Shown here one piece after another: positions 58,547-64,000 of a DNA stretch of 64,000 nucleotides. The notes under the pieces are model-generated. The model worked only from the letters and a program-made list of their open reading frames with translations, was not told the origin of the DNA and made no database searches. The position numbers and the translations under genes are program-made. Origin of the DNA: Chloroflexota bacterium (GTDB lineage: Bacteria > Chloroflexota > Dehalococcoidia > Lucifugimonadales > JACPQL01); contig JACPQL010000044.1 in the NCBI GenBank assembly GCA_016190445.1, forward strand, positions 1 to 64,000. The letters run 5' to 3'. Position 1 is the first letter of the stretch. Each line of letters opens with the position of its first letter.

Positions 58547-59500
58547 ATGGTCCTGGTCACCGGAGCCACCGGCTTCGTGGGCCGACAGGTGGTGCGGGTG
58601 CTGCGGGCCCATGGCAGGCCCGTGCGGGCCCTGGTGCATACCTCCGTCCGAGCAAGCGTCCTGGCCCAGACGGGGGCCACCTCGGCCCCCGGCAGTGTGC
58701 TGGACCTGCCCTCCCTTCGGGCCGCCGCCCGGGGAGCGGAGGCCGTGGTGCACCTGGTGGCTATCATCCGGGAACGCCCACGCAGGGGCCTCACCTTTCA
58801 GGCAGTGAACTACCAGGGGACCCGGAATGTGGTCCAGGCGGCGCGGGAGTCTGGCGTCCGGCGGCTGGTCCACATGAGCGCCCTCGGGGCCCAGGACAAC
58901 CTGCGCTATCCCTACCTGCGCTCCAAGTGGCAGGGGGAGCGAGCGGTGATGGAAGGGGGCATCCCCTACACCATCCTGCGCCCCTCCATCCTGTTTGGCG
59001 AGGGGGACGAGTTCCTGAATTCCCTGGCTGCGGTGGCCAGGGCGCTGCCCGTAGTACCCGTCATAGGCAGCGGGCGCACCCGGTTCCAGCCCATCAGCGT
59101 CGAGGACGTGGCGGAGTGTGTGGCCCGGGCCCTGGACAGTCCTGCACTGGAGGGGCAGATAGTGGAGTTTGGGGGGCCCCACCACCTGACTTACGACGAC
59201 CTCATGGACATCGTGGTCCGCACCCTGCGGGTCCGACGGGCCAAGCTCCACGTGCCCGTGGGCGCCATGCGGCCTGCGATCGCCGTCATGTCGGCCCTCC
59301 TGCCCCGGCCACCCATCACCGGCCACGAGCTTGACATGGTGGCCGTGGACAACGTGGCGGAGCTGGACTCCACGCGGCGCCACTTTGACCTGGAGCCACG
59401 CCCCGTGGAGGGCAACATAGACTACGTGCGGCGATTGACCCTGGCCGATAGCTGGAAGATACTGCTGGGCCGCATGTCACCCCACGTGCGTGACCATTAG
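58547..59500 (+). CDS. NAD(P)-binding Rossmann protein, NDUFA9/SDR-like
   Basis: A 317-residue atypical short-chain dehydrogenase with VLVTGATGFVGRQVVRVLRA at the start and VHMSALGAQDNLRYPYLRSKWQGER, similar to complex-I NDUFA9-type proteins. ATG at 58547 has GGAGGGTAGTGGA upstream. The role is unclear; nucleotide-sugar or quinone chemistry are both possible. The stop TAG is the first bases of MITE A11. A paralogue follows fabF. Confidence 0.8.
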   Translation: MVLVTGATGFVGRQVVRVLRAHGRPVRALVHTSVRASVLAQTGATSAPGSVLDLPSLRAAARGAEAVVHLVAIIRERPRRGLTFQAVNYQGTRNVVQAARESGVRRLVHMSALGAQDNLRYPYLRSKWQGERAVMEGGIPYTILRPSILFGEGDEFLNSLAAVARALPVVPVIGSGRTRFQPISVEDVAECVARALDSPALEGQIVEFGGPHHLTYDDLMDIVVRTLRVRRAKLHVPVGAMRPAIAVMSALLPRPPITGHELDMVAVDNVAELDSTRRHFDLEPRPVEGNIDYVRRLTLADSWKILLGRMSPHVRDH

Positions 59501-59668
59501 CAGGCTGCGGGAAAAGGGGTGTGCAAAGGGGCTTCTCCCCGAAGCTTGCCCTGAGCACAGCCGAAGGGCCGGGGGTCTGGGGGTGTCCCCCAGATACAAT
59601 TTCCTCCCCCTTCCTGGCCAGGAAGGGGGAAGGGGGGATGGTCGAAAGGGTTTTTCAGCAACCTGTTA
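59498..59668. mobile_element. IS630-type MITE, copy A11
   Basis: Left end TAGCAGGCTGCGGGAAAAGG and right end, minus strand, TAACAGGTTGCTGAAAAACC, inverted with few mismatches. The interior holds GGGTCTGGGGGTGTCCCCCA and CCCCCTTCCTGG/CCAGGAAGGGGG as in copy A10, plus an R-type palindrome. The left TAG is the stop of the Rossmann protein and TTAGGAG at the right end is the ribosome site of folC. Confidence 0.7.
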
Positions 59669-59677
59669 GGAGACTCC

Positions 59678-61057
59678 GTGGACTACAGTGAGGCCCTGCA
59701 CCGGGTGCTGAGCCTGGCCGACTACGAGCGCATGGCGGGCCGGGCCGCCCCGGCGCAGAAGGTTGACCTCTCCCGCATGGAGGAGCTGGTGCGCCGGATG
59801 GGCCACCCGGAGCGGTGCGCCCCCGTGGTGCACATCGCGGGCACCAAGGGCAAGGGGAGCGTGGCCGCCATGGTCACCTCGGTCCTCACCGCCGCCGGCT
59901 ACCGGGCGGGCCTCTTCACCTCGCCCCACCTCCACATCATGCGCGAGCGGGTCCGCATAGGCCGCGAGCTGGTGAGCGAGAGGGAGTTCGCGGAACTGGT
60001 TGAGTCGCTGTGGCCGGTGCTGGAAGCCCTGGGGCCAGTGGGGAGCACGTCGCGCCCCACCACCTTCGAGCTTCTCACTGCCATGGCCTTCACCCACTTC
60101 CAGCGCCGCGCCGTGGACGTCCAGGTGCTGGAGGTTGGCCTGGGGGGGCGGCTCGACTCCACCAACGTGGCCCGCGGCGACGTGTGCGTCATCACCTCGC
60201 TGAGCCTGGACCACACGGAGGTGCTGGGCGACAGTCTGGAGGAGATCGCCGCAGAGAAGGCGGGCATCGTCAAGGCAGGCTCCGTGGTGGTCAGCGCGCC
60301 CCAGGATGAGGTCGCGGCCGCCGTTATCCAGGAGACGTGCCACCGCCTGGGGGCTACGCTGCATGTGGCCGGGCGCGACGCAACCTGGCAGCGCGGCCTC
60401 TCCAGCCTGGAGGGGCAGACCCTCCGGGTGCGGACATCCCGGGCCGCCTACGACTTTTGGATGCCCCTGCTGGGAGGACACCAGTTGGAGAACGCCGCCA
60501 TCGCCGTGCTGGCCCTGGAGGCACTGGAACAGCGAGGCTTCGCCATCGGGCCAAAGGAGGTCGCACAGGGAATGGCCCTGGTGGAGTGGCCAGCACGCCT
60601 GGAGGTGGTAGGCCGCCGTCCCCTGGTGGTGGTGGACGGGGCCCACAACGCTTACTCTATGGGACGGCTGGTGCAGTCGGTGCGCGAGTATTTCACTTAC
60701 CGGCGGGTGATCACAGTGTTTGGCTGTTCCGCCAACAAAGACCTGGAGGGGATGGCGACGGAGCTGGCATCGCTGGGGGGGCGGATGGTAGTCACCGGCT
60801 CCCGCCACCCGCGGGCCACGCCCACGGAGCGCCTGGCCGCCGCGTTCCAGCGGCTGGGGGTGGCGGTGCAGGAGGTGGAGGAGGTGATGCAGGCGGTGCA
60901 GGTCGCCAGGGCCCTGGCATCGCCTGACGACCTGGTGCTTGCGACGGGGTCGCTTTTTGTGGCTGCCGAGGCCATCCAGAGTTTGCGGGGCATAGCGGGG
61001 GAGCGATACCCTGAGATGGAGCCGCCCAGGGCCGGTACCCCAGCCCACGGAGTGTAA
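59678..61057 (+). CDS. folC: Folylpolyglutamate synthase/dihydrofolate synthase
   Basis: A 459-residue Mur-ligase-family enzyme adding glutamate to (dihydro)folate. P-loop HIAGTKGKGSVAAMV (about 49-63), LFTSPHLHIMRERV, GLGGRLDSTN and the AHNAYSMGRLV segment with the catalytic region are visible. GTG at 59678 has AGGAG upstream at the MITE end. It is 2 nt upstream of fabF. pabB and pabC on the other side of the window contribute to the same folate pathway. Confidence 0.92.
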   Translation: MDYSEALHRVLSLADYERMAGRAAPAQKVDLSRMEELVRRMGHPERCAPVVHIAGTKGKGSVAAMVTSVLTAAGYRAGLFTSPHLHIMRERVRIGRELVSEREFAELVESLWPVLEALGPVGSTSRPTTFELLTAMAFTHFQRRAVDVQVLEVGLGGRLDSTNVARGDVCVITSLSLDHTEVLGDSLEEIAAEKAGIVKAGSVVVSAPQDEVAAAVIQETCHRLGATLHVAGRDATWQRGLSSLEGQTLRVRTSRAAYDFWMPLLGGHQLENAAIAVLALEALEQRGFAIGPKEVAQGMALVEWPARLEVVGRRPLVVVDGAHNAYSMGRLVQSVREYFTYRRVITVFGCSANKDLEGMATELASLGGRMVVTGSRHPRATPTERLAAAFQRLGVAVQEVEEVMQAVQVARALASPDDLVLATGSLFVAAEAIQSLRGIAGERYPEMEPPRAGTPAHGV

Positions 61058-61059
61058 GT

Positions 61060-62313
61060 ATGCAGCATGAGAGAAGGCGCGTGGTAATAACAGGCATGGG
61101 GGCCATGACCCCCCTGGGCCAGACGGCGGAGGCCTTCTGGGAGGGTCTGGTCTCGGGGCGCTCCGGCATCGGGCCCATGACTTTGTGCGACCCCACCGGC
61201 TACCCGTGCCGCATCTCGGGGGAGGTGCGTGGCTTCGACCCGGACAACCACATGGACCGTCGAGAAGCCCGGCGAATGGCCCGCTTCAGCCAGCTCGCCG
61301 TGGCCGCCGCAGGCCAGGCCCTCAAGAGCGCCAACCTGGACGTGACCAAGCTGGACGCCGAGCGGGTGGGCGTGCTTCTGGGCAACGGCAACGGCGGCTT
61401 CCCCACTACCGAAGAGGCGGTGCGGGTGCTGGTGGAGAAGGGTGGCATGCGCATCACCCCCTTCTTCTTTCCGATGGTCCTGCCCAACATGGCCGCCTCC
61501 AACGTGGGCCGCCTCTGCGGCGCCAGGGGGTACAACAACACGGTCATCACCGCCTGCGCCGCCGGGACCCAGGCCATCGGCGACGCGTCGGAGGTCATCC
61601 GGCGCGGCGTCGCCGACGTAATCATCTCCGGCGGTACCGAGGCGGGAATAAGCCAGCTCGGCCTGGCCGGGTTCTGCGTCATGCGGGCCCTCTCCAGTGC
61701 CAGGAACGAGGAGCCGGAGAAGGCCAGCCGCCCCTTCGATGCAGACCGCGACGGCTTCGTTCCCTCCGAGGGCGCGGCCATTCTGGTGCTGGAGGGGCTG
61801 GACCACGCGCTTCGCCGCGGTGCGCCCATCCTGACCGAGGTCCTGGGCTACGGCGCCTCGTCGGACGCGGGCCACCAGGTGCAGCCCGACGAGGACGGCG
61901 CAGGTGCAGCCCGGGCCATCCGGTGGGCGCTCCAGGACGCGGGGGTGACGCCGGAGGGTGTGGACTACATCAACGCCCACGGCACCTCCACCCCTCTCAA
62001 CGATGTCTCGGAGACCAGGGCCATCAAGCTGGCCTTCGGGGAGCGCGCCTACAAGGTGCCGGTAAGCGCCACCAAGTCCATGATAGGCCACTCCCTGGGC
62101 GCGGCGGGAGCCCTGGAGGCGGTGGCCTGCGTCCAGACCATCGCGACTGGCACCATCCACCCCACCATCAACTACCAGCGCCCCGACCCGGAGTGCGACC
62201 TGGACTACGTGCCCAACCAGGCAAGGCGCGCCGACGTGCGGGTGGTGCTCTCCAACAGCTTCGGCTTCGGGGGCCAGAACGCCTGTCTCGTCTTCGGGCG
62301 GTACGGGCGTTGA
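61060..62313 (+). CDS. fabF: Beta-ketoacyl-ACP synthase II
   Basis: A 417-residue condensing enzyme extending fatty acids. The catalytic Cys is in VITACAAGTQAIGDA (about 164-178), His residues in YINAHGTSTPLND and SMIGHSLGAAGALEA. It begins 2 nt after folC and overlaps the next gene (TTGA). There is no acpP or fabD beside it. A polyketide-type or housekeeping role cannot be separated. Confidence 0.93.
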   Translation: MQHERRRVVITGMGAMTPLGQTAEAFWEGLVSGRSGIGPMTLCDPTGYPCRISGEVRGFDPDNHMDRREARRMARFSQLAVAAAGQALKSANLDVTKLDAERVGVLLGNGNGGFPTTEEAVRVLVEKGGMRITPFFFPMVLPNMAASNVGRLCGARGYNNTVITACAAGTQAIGDASEVIRRGVADVIISGGTEAGISQLGLAGFCVMRALSSARNEEPEKASRPFDADRDGFVPSEGAAILVLEGLDHALRRGAPILTEVLGYGASSDAGHQVQPDEDGAGAARAIRWALQDAGVTPEGVDYINAHGTSTPLNDVSETRAIKLAFGERAYKVPVSATKSMIGHSLGAAGALEAVACVQTIATGTIHPTINYQRPDPECDLDYVPNQARRADVRVVLSNSFGFGGQNACLVFGRYGR

Positions 62314-63212
62314 ACGTCGTCACCGGCGCCTTTGGCTACACCGGGCGGTATATAACTCAGCACCTTCTGGAGCTTGGAGAGCCCGTTGTGGCCCTCACCG
62401 GACACCCGCAGCGCCCCAGCCCCTTCGGACCCCGGGTACAGGCCATCCCCTACTCCTTTGACGACCCCCAGAAAATGGCCCGCAGCCTGAAGGGCGCATC
62501 CGTCCTCTACAACACCTACTGGGTCCGCTTTCCCCGCGACCACATGACCTACCAGCAGGCCGTGGCTAACTCCCGCGCTCTGCTACAGGCCACCGCCGAG
62601 GCCGGCATCCGCCGGATTGTCCACATCAGCATCACCAACGCCTCGCCCGAGTCACCCCTGCCTTACTTCCGCGGCAAGGGACAGGTGGAGGAGGCCGTCG
62701 TCCGATCGGGCCTCTCTTACGCCATCCTCCGGCCCACCGTCGTCTTCGGGCGGGAGGACATCCTCATAAACAACATCGCCTGGCTCCTGCGCCGGTCCCC
62801 CGTCTTCGGCCTTCCTGGCAGGGGCGACTACCCCATTCAGCCCGTGAGTGTGGAGGACGTGGCGGGCCTGGCGGTGAGAGCAGGCCACCTTGAGGAGAAC
62901 CTGGTCATGGACTGCGTGGGGCCGGAGACCTTCGCCTTCCGCGACCTGGTGGCCCTCGTCGCCCGCGCAGTGGGGAGCCGGGCCAGGGTGGTCTCCCTTC
63001 ACCCACGCCTGGCATACCTGGCCGCCTGGGCACTGGGCCCTCTAATGCGCGACGTGGTGCTCACCTGGGACGAGGTGCGCGGCCTGATGGCCGGGCTGCT
63101 GGTCTCCCGGGACTCGCCCACAGGGCAGACCCCTTTCAGCCAGTGGCTGGCCCAGAATGCGGAGACCCTGGGCACACGGTACGCCTCCGAGCTGGCACGC
63201 CACTTCAGGTGA
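62310..63212 (+). CDS. NAD(P)-binding Rossmann protein (NDUFA9/NmrA-like)
   Basis: A 300-residue Rossmann-fold protein starting LNVVTGAFGYTGRYITQHL from a TTG overlapping the fabF stop (TTGA), so translation is coupled. RIVHISITNASPESPLPYFRGKGQVEEAV and LRPTVVFGREDILINNIAWLLRR resemble NDUFA9/NmrA-type proteins. It is a second such gene around folC-fabF. The function is unknown. Confidence 0.75.
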   Translation: MNVVTGAFGYTGRYITQHLLELGEPVVALTGHPQRPSPFGPRVQAIPYSFDDPQKMARSLKGASVLYNTYWVRFPRDHMTYQQAVANSRALLQATAEAGIRRIVHISITNASPESPLPYFRGKGQVEEAVVRSGLSYAILRPTVVFGREDILINNIAWLLRRSPVFGLPGRGDYPIQPVSVEDVAGLAVRAGHLEENLVMDCVGPETFAFRDLVALVARAVGSRARVVSLHPRLAYLAAWALGPLMRDVVLTWDEVRGLMAGLLVSRDSPTGQTPFSQWLAQNAETLGTRYASELARHFR

Positions 63213-63300
63213 CTGCTCGTGACACCAGAATTGGAACATCACCGACACCGGCTGGAGGGCAACGAGCTTGACGCCGTGCTCGTTTAGCCGCCGGAGCGGG

Positions 63301-63828
63301 TCACGCCAAGCCTTCGGCCTTCATCTCTTCGTGCATCTTGGCGATCTGTTCTCGGTCAAACCGTGGTTTGAGGCTACCTACGATCTCGATCAGTTGGCTT
63401 CGCTGTAGTGGATCAAGGAGGTGGTTAACGTAGTGAAGGGTGGCGGCTAACTCGAGTTCGTACGCAGGCCTCTCTGCGAAGAGCTGTGAAACTCTTTGAA
63501 CTTCGTTCTTGTATGCGGCCACGGGTTTGCCCCACGCGGCTTCAGGTTCGTCTGCGGGTTTCACATGGAACCCATAACCCTCCGGATCTGGCGAGATGTT
63601 CACATAGCCTGTTACCTTCAGCAGCACCAAATCATCGTCGAGTTCTTCCGAGTAGGGCCCATAATGGTGCATCCGAAAGCCGTAGCCTGTTGGCACATGA
63701 AAGGCCTCCTGGAGAAAGTACACCATCTTCTGAAGCTTGATCTTCCCCGCATCCTGGAGAGTGCGAACCAGGTGAAACAGAAGGGCAAGCCGTAGAGTGC
63801 GCGTGTCTGGGTCGGAATTGCTTCTCAT
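63301..63828 (-). CDS. YwgA/DUF4065 (Panacea)-like protein
   Basis: A 175-residue protein with KLQKMVYFLQEAFHV and YGPYSEELDDDLVLL, which recall the YwgA/Panacea (DUF4065) type; Panacea proteins are antitoxins in some systems. ATG at 63828 has GGAGG upstream. The upstream partial gene ends 21 bp before, so they form an operon; the partner could be a toxin but is cut by the window. Confidence 0.6.
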   Translation of the reverse strand: MRSNSDPDTRTLRLALLFHLVRTLQDAGKIKLQKMVYFLQEAFHVPTGYGFRMHHYGPYSEELDDDLVLLKVTGYVNISPDPEGYGFHVKPADEPEAAWGKPVAAYKNEVQRVSQLFAERPAYELELAATLHYVNHLLDPLQRSQLIEIVGSLKPRFDREQIAKMHEEMKAEGLA

Positions 63829-63848
63829 GGTCTGAGTGCCTCCGCTTT

Positions 63849-64000
63849 CTACTTCATGAAGTCGCGGCAATACGCTTCCACTTCGCTCTGCAGAGCGTCA
63901 TCGCCGCGGACGTCTGCATACAGCCGCACCTGTCCGATTTCCTCAAGACCGCGAAGAGCGCGCGATTCGCGCTCGAAAGATCTCCAGGAAGGTGGATTGC
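63849..64000 (-). CDS. Partial hypothetical protein at the window edge
   Basis: The last 49 codons of a minus-strand gene (ALRGLEEIGQVRLYADVRGD, ending CRDFMK then TAG at 63849). The start lies outside the window. No family recognised. Directly upstream of the YwgA-like gene. Confidence 0.5.
   Translation of the reverse strand, partial: NPPSWRSFERESRALRGLEEIGQVRLYADVRGDDALQSEVEAYCRDFMK

Noticed and set aside
1-64000. CRISPR array, rRNA genes or complete tRNAs
   Set aside because: No evenly spaced direct repeats with spacers and no rRNA-like blocks were seen; only a tRNA 3' part is present.

Overview
The window is high-GC DNA (roughly 60-65 % over most genes) from a free-living bacterium. 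Gene content resembles Chloroflexota of the Dehalococcoidia/SAR202 type: AtuA-like (DUF1446) plus DUF4387, an enolase-superfamily enzyme, MmgE/PrpD, TcuA-like and acetolactate-synthase-like proteins, B12-independent methionine synthase-like pairs, many TTG/GTG starts, and many dispersed small repeats. That placement is an inference from gene content; there is no rRNA or complete tRNA here.

Layout. 0-9 kb: end of an IS630-type transposase, then a minus-strand metabolic block (class IV aminotransferase, DUF6602-like protein, amidase with a GatC-like partner, pyruvate kinase, DUF4387/AtuA-like pair) and a plus-strand mandelate racemase-like gene. 9.2-10.8 kb: a small accessory islet with a MazEF-like toxin-antitoxin pair under a promoter with a palindromic operator, a nucleotidyltransferase-like protein, and a 5'-truncated tRNA-Ala(GGC). 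11-18 kb: ThDP enzyme, a complete IS with an extra membrane-protein gene that splits a small membrane-protein gene, TcuA-like flavoprotein, MmgE/PrpD and a LysR regulator. 19-21.7 kb: pabC and pabB (p-aminobenzoate branch of folate).

22-36 kb: a plus-strand iron operon (ferric ABC importer, a 22-codon FTR1-like mini-ORF, an FTR1-DUF2318 fusion, two FtsX/MacB-type permeases and an ATPase) lies between a coiled-coil scaffold-like gene and a minus-strand phage head cassette (portal, Cys-rich HTH protein, terminase, four small genes). 36-44 kb: a single-polypeptide restriction-methyltransferase, YqeK-like HD hydrolase, HIT protein, acyl-CoA dehydrogenase, Lrp ligand domain, rsmG, flippase-like membrane protein and a ribokinase-family kinase. 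45-54.6 kb: a fused FAD/Fe-S oxidoreductase, a tandem duplication of a small alpha/beta-barrel gene with long leaders, a pair of MetE-core genes, and a repeat-rich decayed stretch with a luxR-type gene hit by a MITE. 54.7-64 kb: dnaE, folC and fabF flanked by two NAD(P)-binding Rossmann proteins, and a YwgA-like gene with a partial neighbour at the edge.

The most unusual signals are: (1) a family of about 100-235 bp IS630-type MITEs (TA target, TAG ends) that sits at gene borders and supplies the TAG stop codon of the preceding gene and often abuts the Shine-Dalgarno of the next; (2) a 1,685-bp IS with exact 11-bp inverted repeats and exact 8-bp target duplication that carries a co-transcribed membrane-protein gene and whose removal restores a two-TM protein gene; (3) the FTR1-DUF2318 fusion preceded by a translatable FTR1 N-terminal mini-ORF; (4) a tandemly duplicated barrel gene with roughly 350-400 nt leaders.
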